Shown here: piece by piece, positions 7,514-16,475 of the stretch
Layout: each line of letters begins with the position of its first letter
How positions within the stretch are numbered: the stretch's first letter is position 1
Assembly (NCBI RefSeq): GCF_001592305.1
Contig: NZ_BCWR01000004.1
Coordinates: 310,001-374,000 of the forward strand
Length of the DNA stretch: 64,000 bases
Direction: 5' to 3'
DNA from: Hydrogenophaga taeniospiralis CCUG 15921
GTDB lineage: Bacteria > Pseudomonadota > Gammaproteobacteria > Burkholderiales > Burkholderiaceae_C
Notes under the pieces: model-generated
Seen by the model: the letters and a program-made list of their open reading frames with translations, nothing else
Told to the model about the DNA's origin: nothing
The model's database searches: none
Made by a program: the position numbers and the translations under genes

Positions 7514-9439
7514 ATGCCCATGAGATTTCTCCCCTACCTGCCCGCCGTGCTGACCCTTGCCGCCTTGTTGACCGCCTGCGGAGGGGGCAACAGCCAGAAC
7601 GGAACGGGCGCAGATGCAGACATCTCGCCCACGACCAGCTCCGCACCGGTCTTCCACTCTCTTGAACGGAGCCCCGCAGTCGACACGCCGCCGGATGTGC
7701 CGTCACCGGGTCTTGGCGCCCACGGCCCGAGCGCGACCACCGGCTCTGCGCCGGAGTTGCGCACCCATGGGTGGTATCGCAACGCCCCGCAACCCGTGCC
7801 CAACCCGTCGCCGGCCACGGTCACGATCACGATCGACCCCGGCACGACGCGACCGATTTCGCCGTACATCTATGGCATGAACTTCGCGACGATGACCCAG
7901 GACGCGGCCCAAGGACTGACCTTTTCCCGCGCCGGTGGCAACCGCTTCACGGCCTACAACTGGGAGAACAATGCTTCGAACGCCGGCGCCGACTGGCTCT
8001 ATCAGAACGACAGCATGTTCGGCAACCTGAATGCGCCGCCAGCCAACTGGGTGAAGAACTACATTGCCTCGGAGCGCGCGGCCGGCATGGCGAGTCTGAT
8101 CACGTTCCCGATGCAGGGTCTGGTCGCCGCCGACAACGATGGGCCCACCTGCGTGATGAACGGCTCAAGCTGCGCATCGCCCCCGCCCGATCAGCCGGAC
8201 ATGAGCCGGTTCAAGACGGTGATTCCCAAAAAGAGCACCCAGACGGCCGCACCCTTCACGGTGACGCCCTCGACGACCGACGACTATGTCTACACGGACG
8301 AGTTCGCCTGGGCGCTCGACCAGCACTTCAGCGGCCAGGGCATCTTTTCCGCGGCGCCGACCGGAAAGCCGGTGTTTGCCTCGCTCGACAACGAGCCGGA
8401 AGCCTGGGCCGCCACCCACCGCGAAATCCAAGGGCCGATCGGGGCCACGTCGGACCAGTACATCGCAAAAACGATCGCCCTCGCCCAGGCGCTGAAGACA
8501 CAGTTTCCGAACATGACGGTCTTCGGCCCCGCGCACTATGGCTTCCAGGGCATGTATGACTGGGGAGGCGAGAGTGGCTTCGGCGCGACGGCGGACGGCA
8601 ACAACTGGTTCGTGGACAAATACATCACCCAGGTCCGTGCGGCGTCGGAAAGCTTCGGGCGCCCGCTGGTCGACGTCTACGATTTCCACTGGTACCCCGA
8701 AGCCCAGGACGGTCTCGGCAACCGCCTCACCTCCCTGAACGATGCCAACCTCACGGACGCGCAGGTGCAGGCGATCGTGCAGAACCCGCGCAGCCTGTGG
8801 GACCCGACCTACATCGAGGATTCATGGATTTCACTGTGGATGGTCGGCCACTGGGACAACAACAAGGGCGGGCAGCAGCCGGGGCCGATCAAGATGCTGA
8901 CGCGCATGCAGCAGAAGATCGCCGCGGCCAACCCGGGAATGAAGATCGCGATCACCGAATACAGCACCGGCGGCGGCGGCCAGATCGCGGGAACCGTCGC
9001 GCAGGCCGACAACCTGGGCATCTTCGGCGCGCAGGGGGTCTTCGCCGCATCGTTGTGGCAGACCTCACCGACACTGAAATACATCTCGGGCGGGTTCCGG
9101 GCCTTCCGGGCGTTCGATGGTCAAGGTTCCAACTTCGGTGACATCTCGGTGGCGGCAAGCTCCAGCGACACGTCCAAGGTCGCCGCCTACGCCAGTCTCG
9201 ATTCCCTGCGTCCCGGTCGGGTCGTGGTCGTCGCCATCAACCGCTCCACCACCGATCAGACGGTGGCGATCTCCGGGCTGGCGCTGACAGGAACGGCCCA
9301 TGTGTACCGGATCACCGCCGCATCAGCCGCCGCGCAGTCGACGGTCGCACCGACCGCGGTGGGCAAACAGGGCGTCTCCGGGTCGTCGATGACGCTGCGC
9401 TTGCCGGCGATGAGCGTGACGACGGTGGACGTGTACTGA
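7514..9439 (+). CDS. Glycoside hydrolase family 44-like secreted protein, predicted lipoprotein
   Basis: This 641-residue protein starts with a lipoprotein signal (MRFLPYLPAVLTLAALLTAC), followed by a low-complexity linker to about residue 95. The catalytic domain then begins with ISPYIYGMNFATMTQ and FSRAGGNRFTAYNWENNASN, very close to GH44 endoglucanase/xyloglucanase sequences. Candidate catalytic residues are Glu294 in SLDNEPEAW (acid/base) and Glu482 in IAITEYSTGGGG (nucleophile). A C-terminal beta-sandwich (about 545-641) matches the usual GH44 layout. GH44 enzymes cut beta-1,4-glucans and xyloglucan. A second ATG two codons on (7520) is also possible. No polysaccharide-utilisation genes are nearby. 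Confidence 0.85.
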   Translation: MPMRFLPYLPAVLTLAALLTACGGGNSQNGTGADADISPTTSSAPVFHSLERSPAVDTPPDVPSPGLGAHGPSATTGSAPELRTHGWYRNAPQPVPNPSPATVTITIDPGTTRPISPYIYGMNFATMTQDAAQGLTFSRAGGNRFTAYNWENNASNAGADWLYQNDSMFGNLNAPPANWVKNYIASERAAGMASLITFPMQGLVAADNDGPTCVMNGSSCASPPPDQPDMSRFKTVIPKKSTQTAAPFTVTPSTTDDYVYTDEFAWALDQHFSGQGIFSAAPTGKPVFASLDNEPEAWAATHREIQGPIGATSDQYIAKTIALAQALKTQFPNMTVFGPAHYGFQGMYDWGGESGFGATADGNNWFVDKYITQVRAASESFGRPLVDVYDFHWYPEAQDGLGNRLTSLNDANLTDAQVQAIVQNPRSLWDPTYIEDSWISLWMVGHWDNNKGGQQPGPIKMLTRMQQKIAAANPGMKIAITEYSTGGGGQIAGTVAQADNLGIFGAQGVFAASLWQTSPTLKYISGGFRAFRAFDGQGSNFGDISVAASSSDTSKVAAYASLDSLRPGRVVVVAINRSTTDQTVAISGLALTGTAHVYRITAASAAAQSTVAPTAVGKQGVSGSSMTLRLPAMSVTTVDVY

Positions 9440-9541
9440 TGGCTGGCACACCGTTGGCGGCGCGCGCCGCCTTCTGCCCCTGCGGGAACCCAGCTGGTGC
9501 GACCATTACCCTCATAAATGTCATTTATTCTTCGGTATAGA

Positions 9542-9573
9542 GTTATTTAATACCGCTCCAGGTATCAAATAAC
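9542..9573. promoter_or_regulatory. 32-bp inverted repeat upstream of glcB
   Basis: GTTATTTAATACC (9542-9554) and GGTATCAAATAAC (9561-9573) are inverted copies with 12 of 13 positions matching, separated by six bases. The site lies in an AT-rich island that is sharply different from the surrounding GC-rich DNA, about 125-155 bp before the malate synthase start. A third GGTAT lies at 9534-9538. It looks like an operator or promoter element for glcB; no regulator gene is adjacent, so the binding protein is unknown. Confidence 0.45.
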
Positions 9574-9697
9574 ATGCTGCTGTGGCCCACGGTCGGTGCG
9601 CCCGGCGCTGGCCCGCCCGCGCCGGGCGCTGCCGGAACGGCTTGAGGCCCTTGCCCTTTCGCCCCTTTCCTGTTCTTTCTTTTCTTCGAGGTTCGCC

Positions 9698-11917
9698 ATG
9701 TCCGCATCCACCCCGCGCACCCCCGTCCACGGCCTGCAGGTCGCCACCGAGCTCTACGAGTTCATCAACAACAGCGTGCTGCCCGGCACCGGCGTGGCCA
9801 GCGCCACGTTCTGGAAAGGCTTTGACGCCATCGTGACCGATCTGGCCCCGAAGAACGCTGCCCTGCTGGCCGAACGCGACCGCCTGCAGACCGAGCTGGA
9901 TGCCTGGCACAGCGCCCACCCCGGCCCCATCACCGACATGGCGGCCTACCGCCAGTTCCTGGAGTCCATCGGCTACCTGGTGCCCGAGCCCAAAAAGGTG
10001 AAGGCCACGGCCCGCAATGTGGACGACGAGCTGGCCGTGCAGGCCGGCCCGCAGCTGGTGGTGCCGATCCTGAACGCGCGCTACGCGCTGAACGCCGCCA
10101 ACGCCCGCTGGGGCAGCCTGTACGACGCGCTCTACGGCACCGACGTGCTGAGCGAAGACAAGGGCTGCGAGAAGGTCGGCAAGAAGGGGGGCTACAACCC
10201 CAAGCGCGGCGCCAAGGTCATCGAGTACGCGCGCTACGTGCTCGACCGCTGCGCCCCGCTGAAGAAGGGCTCGCACGTCGGCTCCACCGGCTACAAGGTC
10301 AACAAGGACGGTGAACTCGTGGTCGGCCTCGCCGTTGGCGGCACCAGCAAGCTGGCCGACAAGTCGCAATTCATCGGTTACCAGGGCCAGGCCAAGGCGC
10401 CCAGCGCCGTGCTGCTCAAGCACAACGGCCTGCATCTGGAAATCCAGATCAACCGCACCACGCCCATCGGCGCGAGCGACGCCGCCGGCGTGAGCGACCT
10501 CGTGGTGGAAGCCGCGCTCTCCACCATCCTCGACCTGGAAGACTCCGTGGCCGCGGTGGACGCCGAGGACAAGGTGCTGGCCTACCGCAACTGGCTGGGC
10601 ATCCTGCAGGGCACGCTGACCGAGTCGTTCGAGAAGGGTGGCAAGACGCTCACGCGCGGCCTGAACGCCGACCGCGAATACACCGCGCCCACCGGGAAGA
10701 AGGGTGTGCGCCTGCACGGCCGCTCGCTCATGTTCGTGCGCAACGTCGGCCACCTCATGACCAACCCCGCCGTGCTGTGGGGCGAGGAAGGCAAAGAAAT
10801 TCCCGAAGGCATCCTGGACGCGATGGTCACCACCACCATCGCCCTGCACGACCTGCAGCGCAAGAAGAAAGACGCCATCCGCAACTCGCGCAAGGGCTCG
10901 GTCTACATCGTCAAGCCCAAGATGCACGGCCCCAAGGAAGTGGCCTTTGCTGCCGAACTCTTCGGCCGCGTCGAACAGGTGCTGGGCCTGCCCGAGAGCA
11001 CCGTCAAGCTCGGCATCATGGACGAAGAGCGCCGCACCAGCGTCAACCTCAAAGCCTGCATCGCCGCCGCCGCCAGCCGCGTGGCCTTCATCAACACCGG
11101 CTTCCTGGACCGCACCGGCGACGAGATGCACAGCGCCATGCTCGCCGGCCCCATGGTGCGCAAGGGCGACATGAAGACCAGCGCCTGGATCCAGGCCTAC
11201 GAGCGCAACAACGTGCTGGTGGGCCTGGCCTGCGGCCTGCGCGGCAAGGCCCAGATCGGCAAGGGCATGTGGGCCATGCCCGACCTGATGAAGGCCATGA
11301 TGGAGCAGAAGATCGCCCACCCCAAGGCCGGCGCCAACACCGCCTGGGTGCCCAGCCCCACCGGCGCCACCCTGCACGCCCTGCACTACCACCAGGTGCT
11401 GGTGTCGGACGTGCAGAAGGAGCTGGAAAAGATCGACGCCGCCAAAGAGCGCGACACCCTGCTCACCGGCCTGCTCACCATCCCCGTGGCCGCCAGCCCG
11501 AGCTGGAGCGCCGCCGAGAAGCAGCAGGAGCTGGACAACAACGCCCAGGGCATCCTGGGCTACGTGGTGCGCTGGGTGGACCAGGGCGTGGGCTGCTCCA
11601 AGGTGCCCGATATCCACAACGTTGGCCTGATGGAAGACCGCGCCACGCTGCGCATCTCCAGCCAGCACATGGCCAACTGGCTGCACCACGGCGTGGTGAC
11701 CGAGGCCCAGGTGCGCGAGACGTTTGAACGCATGGCCGCCGTGGTGGACCAGCAGAACGCGGGCGACCCGTTCTACAAGAAGATGGCCGGCAACTTCGGC
11801 ACCAGCATGGCCTACCAGGCCGCCTGCGACCTAGTGTTCAAAGGCCTGGCCCAGCCCAGCGGCTACACCGAGCCGCTGCTGCACGCCTGGCGGTTGAAAG
11901 TCAAAGCGGCGCAGTAA
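9698..11917 (+). CDS. glcB: Malate synthase G
   Basis: This 739-residue enzyme condenses glyoxylate with acetyl-CoA to malate, in the glyoxylate shunt and in glycolate use. Length and sequence match isoform G, not A. Landmarks are [23 protein letters not shown] N-terminal sequence, [26 protein letters not shown], Glu443 in MDEERRTS (magnesium ligand, E427 in E. coli numbering) and Asp647 in [13 protein letters not shown] (catalytic base, D631 in E. coli). The chosen ATG follows CGAGG by eight bases; a longer in-frame extension to 9596 lacks family similarity. It is monocistronic, with a possible operator upstream and a strong terminator about 95 bp downstream. Confidence 0.97.
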   Translation: MSASTPRTPVHGLQVATELYEFINNSVLPGTGVASATFWKGFDAIVTDLAPKNAALLAERDRLQTELDAWHSAHPGPITDMAAYRQFLESIGYLVPEPKKVKATARNVDDELAVQAGPQLVVPILNARYALNAANARWGSLYDALYGTDVLSEDKGCEKVGKKGGYNPKRGAKVIEYARYVLDRCAPLKKGSHVGSTGYKVNKDGELVVGLAVGGTSKLADKSQFIGYQGQAKAPSAVLLKHNGLHLEIQINRTTPIGASDAAGVSDLVVEAALSTILDLEDSVAAVDAEDKVLAYRNWLGILQGTLTESFEKGGKTLTRGLNADREYTAPTGKKGVRLHGRSLMFVRNVGHLMTNPAVLWGEEGKEIPEGILDAMVTTTIALHDLQRKKKDAIRNSRKGSVYIVKPKMHGPKEVAFAAELFGRVEQVLGLPESTVKLGIMDEERRTSVNLKACIAAAASRVAFINTGFLDRTGDEMHSAMLAGPMVRKGDMKTSAWIQAYERNNVLVGLACGLRGKAQIGKGMWAMPDLMKAMMEQKIAHPKAGANTAWVPSPTGATLHALHYHQVLVSDVQKELEKIDAAKERDTLLTGLLTIPVAASPSWSAAEKQQELDNNAQGILGYVVRWVDQGVGCSKVPDIHNVGLMEDRATLRISSQHMANWLHHGVVTEAQVRETFERMAAVVDQQNAGDPFYKKMAGNFGTSMAYQAACDLVFKGLAQPSGYTEPLLHAWRLKVKAAQ

Positions 11918-11918
11918 A

Positions 11919-11992
11919 GCCCCCGCGCCGCACCTGCGGTGCGTCACCCCCTCAAGGGGCAACGCCTGCGGCCTGGCAAAGCCAGTTCCGCG
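11919..11992 (-). repeat. Three-hairpin intergenic repeat, copy 1 (after glcB)
   Basis: This copy starts two bases after the glcB stop codon. Read on the minus strand it begins CGCGGAACTGGCTTTGCCAG and ends GGTGCGGCGCGGGGG. It holds hairpins CTGGC/GCCAG, CCCC/GGGG around TTGA, and GCACC/GGTGC around GCA. Against the copy at 52370 the first and third stems differ by paired changes that keep base pairing. Confidence 0.8.
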
Positions 11993-12009
11993 GCGTTCTG
12001 GACAAAGTC

Positions 12010-12034
12010 AAACGGCGCCTTCGGGCGCCGTTTT
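12010..12034 (+). terminator. Intrinsic terminator after glcB
   Basis: A perfect 10-bp stem (AAACGGCGCC pairing with GGCGCCGTTT) closes on a TTCG tetraloop and runs into TTTT. It is the strongest terminator seen in the window and separates glcB from the small gene at 12064. The stem is symmetric, but only the plus-strand side has a gene ending into it. Confidence 0.85.
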
Positions 12035-12063
12035 GCATGGCACGGCCCGCAGACAATCACGGC

Positions 12064-12357
12064 ATGACGCTTCACTACCTGATCTTCGACGCCAGCGACG
12101 ATGGCGAAGGCACCGGCACCTGGGACGCCATGGCCAGCGTGCGCGCGGCCGATGTGCCCGCCGTGTTGGCCGAGGTGCGGGCCGTTCTGGACTGGGCCGA
12201 ACGCCACAGCCCCGGGCCGCGTGCCCCGCTGGACGAGGGCGGTGCCTGGGACGCCGACCAGCAGGTGCAGCCCGATGGCGACTGGACCACGGTGACGCTC
12301 ACGCTCACCGGGCCCTGGGGCTGGGGCGATGCGCTGGTTGAGAGACTCACACAATAA
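12064..12357 (+). CDS. Conserved hypothetical protein, 97 aa
   Basis: This is a small acidic protein (MTLHYLIFDASDDGEGTGTW onward) with no signal peptide or membrane segment. Its pattern of charged and tryptophan residues (WDAMASV, WTTVTLTLTGPWGWGD) looks like a compact alpha/beta protein. I do not recognise a named family, though similar short ORFs follow metabolic genes in Comamonadaceae. The ATG comes 30 bp after the glcB terminator, so it must have its own promoter. Codon use is like that of its neighbours, which supports a real gene. It is the last gene before the defence island and converges with it. Confidence 0.65.
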   Translation: MTLHYLIFDASDDGEGTGTWDAMASVRAADVPAVLAEVRAVLDWAERHSPGPRAPLDEGGAWDADQQVQPDGDWTTVTLTLTGPWGWGDALVERLTQ

Positions 12358-12462
12358 AGCGATTGCAAAGAACAATCGGAGGGCAGGCCTTGCCGGTAGC
12401 TCGCCAAATACGACACTGTACGGAGTCCTCAATCTCAGGACTGTTTCGAGCCAGTGCAACGG

Positions 12463-15180
12463 TCAGACGGGCAGCCTCTCAAAACGCAGATAGTCCGCCA
12501 TCCCTTTGTCATCCGTCACCTGCTCGTGCGGAATCAGCAGGTACTTCCAGGGTTTGACACCCGCACTGCGCGCATGGTCGGAGGCGTGCCGGCACCACAG
12601 GGCACCCGCCGCCGCCTTGGCCACCACGTCGTCATCCTCCAGCTCCTTGCGTGCCTTGGTCTCCACCATCAACACGAAGTGATCGGTTTCGGCCACGAAG
12701 TCGGGCACGTACTCCGGCTGCTCTGCACCCAGTCTGTAGTACATCTGGAACTGCCCCTTGGCCGGCTTGAACCACTTGTGCTTATAACGTTCAAGCACTA
12801 CGGCGAATCGCCGCTCGGTGTCCGAGTCGAACTTCTGCTGCGGATACAGGCAGTGGCTGAAACCACCGAAAACCATCTGCTTGATGCGGCTCGGTTCTTC
12901 CACCGTCTCACGGTAATTCCGCACCGGCTGGCCTGCCGCGATCGTGTAAGTCGGCTCCCTCAACGCCGTGAAACCCCGGCTGACCACCACGTCATAACCG
13001 CCAGATGCCGATTCATAAAAGTGCTCCACCATCTGGGCGTGGATGTTCTTGGCAATCAGTACGCGGTCCAGGTCCAGCACATTGCGCACCTCTTCCGGGT
13101 CGCTCAGATAACTCTGCAAGTGCTTCACCATCTGCCCCGCCAAGTCGTAGAGCAGCCCCGCGTGCACCGTGTAGTCGATGTCGTCGTAGTCGATCAGCGC
13201 GTGGACGATGTAGTCCTCCAGCCGGCGCTCGGTGCGCCCGCTTTGGGCAGACAGCGTGAACTGTTTGTGGGTGCGCAGGTCTTGCCCCACCAGTGAGCGG
13301 TCTTTGGGCTGCAGGTGCAGGCCCGACACGTCCAGCGTGAACGGGTGGAACCCGCTGGTGACTTCACCCTTGGGTACCACGGCAATGCGCGGGATGTCGA
13401 TGGTCAGCTTGACCGTCTCTTCCACGGCACGCTTCACCACGGCAGCCACGTCCACCTCGGGTGCGGTTTCCATGCCGTCCAACTCCGTCTGAGCGGGCGG
13501 CAGGCGTTCGCGCACCGCCTCGGCAATCTTTGCCTGCACCTCAGGCGTTAGCAGTGCCTGGCGGGTCGGCGCCACATCGGTCATGACTTCGTACTTGCCC
13601 AGCACGTCCATCACCACACCCGCCACCTGGCGCTCGCGCGCCGTGGCAAACACGGGCGCCACCGGCTCGTCCCCGGTCGAGACGGCAGTCGTCGTCTCAT
13701 TTCCGCCGCCCAGTCGCTGCGTCAGGTTCGACCTCACCGTCACACTGCGCGTCCCCGCGTTGTCGTGGTCGGGGGCATCCAGATAGAACTTCTTGAGCTT
13801 GATCGGCGAATCCGCCCGGTTTGCGTCGTCAATGATTTCCTGGAACCGGTCGTGCGCAATGATGCTCAGCCGGTCCACAGCGTCCACACCTGTGCGCTTG
13901 CCATACGGCAGGCGCAGGCCACGGCCGATGGACTGCTCCACCAGCGTGCGAGCGTTCGCTGCGCGCAGCGGCACGATGGTGTAGAGGTTGGTCACGTCCC
14001 AGCCCTCTTTGAGCATGTTCACGTGGATCACGATCTCGGTCGGCTCGTCCACGCTTTCCACTGCCAGCAGGCGGCGGATCATGTCTTCCTCGTCCGCGCC
14101 GGTCTTGCTGCTGTCCACCTGGATCACCTTGTTGCGGTAGCGCCCGGCAAAGAAGCCATCGGACTGCAGGTAAGCCAGCAGCACACCCGCGTGCGTGGTG
14201 TCGCGCGCGATCACCAGCATGAAGGGCTTCACCTCTTTCACGCCCTGGGTGCGAGCGTAGGTCTTCAGCTCCACCTTGGTGGCCTCGTGCATGCGAACAC
14301 CGTCCTGCAGCTTCACGCGCTCCACCTCTTCGGGCGGCATGGTCTTAGCGTCAAAGTTGCGCTGCGTCACCACCGCCGGCTCTTTCACAAAGCCGTCTTC
14401 CATGGCGCGGGCCAGCGGGTAGTCCACCACCACGTTCTTGAACGCCACCGGCCCCTTGGTGGTTTCCACAAACGGCGTGGCCGTCAGCTCCAGACCCAGC
14501 AGCGGCTTCAGCTCGTTGATGGCGCGCACCCCGGCCGAAGCGCGGTAGCGGTGCGACTCGTCCATCAGCAGCACCAGGTCGGGCAACGCCGCCAGGTATT
14601 CAAAGTAGCTCTGGCCGATGTATTCGCTCAGCCGCTTGATGCGCGGCGCCTTGCCCCCACGCACCTCGGAGTTGATCTTCGAGATGTTGAAGATGTTGAT
14701 CGTCACCGGCGACAGCAGGTCACCCAGCGCCTGGGCACGCTCCTCATAGTTGTCACCGGTGATGATTTCCGGCGGGTACGAAGAAAACTCTGCAATGCCC
14801 TTGAACACGTACTTGGGCGTGTTGGGTGTGAAGTCCGCGATCAGCTTGTCGTAGATCGTCAGGTTGGGCGCCAGCACAAAGAAGTGCTTGATGCCGTGCG
14901 CCTGAAACAGGTAGCTGATGAACGCGCCCATCAGCCGCGTCTTGCCCACACCGGTGGCCAGTGCAAAACACAGCGACGGGAATTCCCGCTCAAAGTCCTG
15001 CAGCGTGGGGAACAGGCCCTTCAGCGCTTGCAGCACCGCCGCCACCTCGGCATCGTCGCGCTCGTGCTTCAGCATGTCGGGCGCAGCCTCAATGGCGCTG
15101 GCCAGTTGCTTCAAGGATTCGTGTTGGGGTGTCCGCAGGCTCAGGCGGCCCGTGATGGCGTTGACTTCGCGCTGGCTCAT
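12463..15180 (-). CDS. Type III-like restriction enzyme: helicase-nuclease (BPTD_3080-like)
   Basis: This is a 905-residue protein with an N-terminal superfamily 2 helicase: Walker A ATGVGKTR at about 75-82, DESH at 207-210, and motif VI SIGRGLRLPYG. The C-terminus holds a PD-(D/E)XK-type nuclease motif (PDFVAETD then VETK at 839-842). This is the layout of Res subunits of type III restriction enzymes, which translocate on DNA and cut when two enzymes meet; the overall sequence resembles the BPTD_3080 restriction-enzyme group. It is last in the island operon, and its ATG overlaps the DUF1016 gene stop by 4 bp. Its partner methyltransferase is two genes upstream. No inactivating change is visible. 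Confidence 0.88.
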   Translation of the reverse strand: MSQREVNAITGRLSLRTPQHESLKQLASAIEAAPDMLKHERDDAEVAAVLQALKGLFPTLQDFEREFPSLCFALATGVGKTRLMGAFISYLFQAHGIKHFFVLAPNLTIYDKLIADFTPNTPKYVFKGIAEFSSYPPEIITGDNYEERAQALGDLLSPVTINIFNISKINSEVRGGKAPRIKRLSEYIGQSYFEYLAALPDLVLLMDESHRYRASAGVRAINELKPLLGLELTATPFVETTKGPVAFKNVVVDYPLARAMEDGFVKEPAVVTQRNFDAKTMPPEEVERVKLQDGVRMHEATKVELKTYARTQGVKEVKPFMLVIARDTTHAGVLLAYLQSDGFFAGRYRNKVIQVDSSKTGADEEDMIRRLLAVESVDEPTEIVIHVNMLKEGWDVTNLYTIVPLRAANARTLVEQSIGRGLRLPYGKRTGVDAVDRLSIIAHDRFQEIIDDANRADSPIKLKKFYLDAPDHDNAGTRSVTVRSNLTQRLGGGNETTTAVSTGDEPVAPVFATARERQVAGVVMDVLGKYEVMTDVAPTRQALLTPEVQAKIAEAVRERLPPAQTELDGMETAPEVDVAAVVKRAVEETVKLTIDIPRIAVVPKGEVTSGFHPFTLDVSGLHLQPKDRSLVGQDLRTHKQFTLSAQSGRTERRLEDYIVHALIDYDDIDYTVHAGLLYDLAGQMVKHLQSYLSDPEEVRNVLDLDRVLIAKNIHAQMVEHFYESASGGYDVVVSRGFTALREPTYTIAAGQPVRNYRETVEEPSRIKQMVFGGFSHCLYPQQKFDSDTERRFAVVLERYKHKWFKPAKGQFQMYYRLGAEQPEYVPDFVAETDHFVLMVETKARKELEDDDVVAKAAAGALWCRHASDHARSAGVKPWKYLLIPHEQVTDDKGMADYLRFERLPV

Positions 15181-16409
15181 GCTTGTTTTCCCTTGGCCGA
15201 TGCGGGCTTCGCCCGGCTCTTGCTCGTTTTGGTCGTCGTGGCTTTCTTCCGGGCCACGGGCATATCCGGTTGACCGGCTGCCGGTACTTCGGTTGCCGCG
15301 GGCAGCGCGTACTCAAACTGCTCCAGCTCGCGGCGAATCTCGGCGCGCAAGTCCGCCTCGCTCGGCAATGCAAACTGGTAGCGGCTGGCAAAAATCTGCT
15401 CGCCCTTGTCGGCCAGCACATAGCGCACCACGGCGTCGTTCTTCTCGCTGCACAGCACCAGGCCGATGGTCGGGTTGTCGTCCCGGGTGATCACTTCGCG
15501 GTCGTAGTAGTTCACATACAGCTGCATCTGCCCCAGGTCGCCGTGGGTGAGCTTGCCCACCTTCAGGTCAATCACCACGTAGCACTTGAGCTTGACGTGA
15601 TAGAAGACCAGATCTGGGTAGAAGTGATCGCCATCCAGCGTCAGGCGGCGCTGCCGGCCCACAAAGGCAAAACCGCTGCCCAGTTCGAGCAGGAACGACT
15701 GCAACTGATTGATCAAGGCCTCCTCGATGCGCGATTCCACCAGCCGGTGAGACGCCGGCAGGTCCAGGAACTCCAGCACGTAGGGGTCTTTGATCACGTC
15801 GCGCGGGCGGGCCAGCACCTGGCCCTCATTGGCCAGCGCGAGCACGCCTTTCTTGTCGCGGCTCTTGGCCAGGCGCTCAAACAGCAAGGCACTCATCTGC
15901 CGTTCCAGCTGCCGGGCCGACCAGCCGTTGCGCACCGCCTCCACTTCGTAAAAATCCCGCACGGCCCGGCGCTCTTCCTTCAGCAGCGTGCGGTAGTGCG
16001 TCCAGGACAGCCCCGGGTGCAAGGCGCCAGGCTTCCACGTTTCATCTTGGCCCGATGCACCACGCACCGCGTGTTGAATCTGCGCCGGGTCCAAAACAAC
16101 ACGCACCGCGTGTTGTTTTGCCAGCAGCTCCGGAAAGCCCAGAAAAAAGCTGCGCATGTACTGCAACGCGCTGACCGAAAACCCATCCCCATAGTCGCCC
16201 GACAGCTGCTCGGACAGCGCCTTGAGCAAGGCCTTGCCATAGGCCGCCCGCCGCGCGCCGCCCTGCTCGGCCTCCACAATCTGTTGCCCGATCAGCCAGT
16301 TGGCGCACACGTGGGCCGTGTTGACCGACCGCGCCGCCTGCGTCCGCGCCGCATCCCATATCTGGCGAATGCGCGCCAGCAGCTCGGTCTGGGCGGGCGC
16401 CGCACTCAC
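15177..16409 (-). CDS. DUF1016 (YhcG-like) PD-(D/E)XK nuclease
   Basis: This 410-residue protein, from GTG 16409, has an N-terminal helical DUF1016 region (ELLARIRQIWDAARTQAARS, then SVSALQYMRSFFLGFPEL) and a C-terminal nuclease fold with FYPDLVFYH, VVIDLKVGKLTHGDLGQMQL and YVNYYDRE. The family is a predicted DNase often found next to restriction systems. The GTG start is preceded by GGAGG. An in-frame ATG at 16475 overlaps the methyltransferase stop (ATGA) and would add 22 residues encoded entirely by a mobile repeat. A Lys/Ala/Thr-rich tail ends the protein. A short repeat-derived insert near residues 98-114 contains a palindrome. Confidence 0.85.
   Translation of the reverse strand: MSAAPAQTELLARIRQIWDAARTQAARSVNTAHVCANWLIGQQIVEAEQGGARRAAYGKALLKALSEQLSGDYGDGFSVSALQYMRSFFLGFPELLAKQHAVRVVLDPAQIQHAVRGASGQDETWKPGALHPGLSWTHYRTLLKEERRAVRDFYEVEAVRNGWSARQLERQMSALLFERLAKSRDKKGVLALANEGQVLARPRDVIKDPYVLEFLDLPASHRLVESRIEEALINQLQSFLLELGSGFAFVGRQRRLTLDGDHFYPDLVFYHVKLKCYVVIDLKVGKLTHGDLGQMQLYVNYYDREVITRDDNPTIGLVLCSEKNDAVVRYVLADKGEQIFASRYQFALPSEADLRAEIRRELEQFEYALPAATEVPAAGQPDMPVARKKATTTKTSKSRAKPASAKGKQA
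16061..16120. repeat. Palindromic repeat inside the DUF1016 gene
   Basis: CACGCACCGCGTGTTG occurs twice, at 16061-16076 and 16100-16115, 39 bp (13 codons) apart, giving two QHAVR peptides. The second copy lies in a perfect 29-bp hairpin: CAAAACAACACGC (16092-16104), loop ACC, then the exact complement (16108-16120). The reading frame stays open. The segment falls between two conserved blocks of the family and looks like an in-frame insertion. Confidence 0.75.
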
Positions 16410-16475
16410 TGGCGTACCTCCGCCCTGCGGGCTGCGGTGCGAGCTGGCTTGGGAGCGGCCCGGCGCTGCGCTCAT
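16407..16475 (-). repeat. Start-duplicating repeat at the methyltransferase/DUF1016 junction
   Basis: The 52-bp core (16415-16466) is identical to the core at 26907-26958. On the minus strand it begins at a CCATGAGC stop/start overlap and ends GGGCGGAGGTA, a good ribosome binding site, eight bases before the GTG start of the DUF1016 gene. The core keeps the frame open, so two starts (16475 and 16409) are available. The bases after the first ATG (AGCGCAGCG) mirror those after the second (AGTGCGGCG). Confidence 0.85.

Noticed and set aside
9456..9471. GGCGGCGCGCGCCGCC palindrome after the GH44 gene
   Set aside because: It can form a hairpin, but no T-run follows; a terminator call would be a guess in GC-rich DNA.
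9521..11689. A 722-residue open frame opposite glcB
   Set aside because: It is a mirror of malate synthase G codons with repetitive His/Val/Gly-rich sequence and no family likeness.
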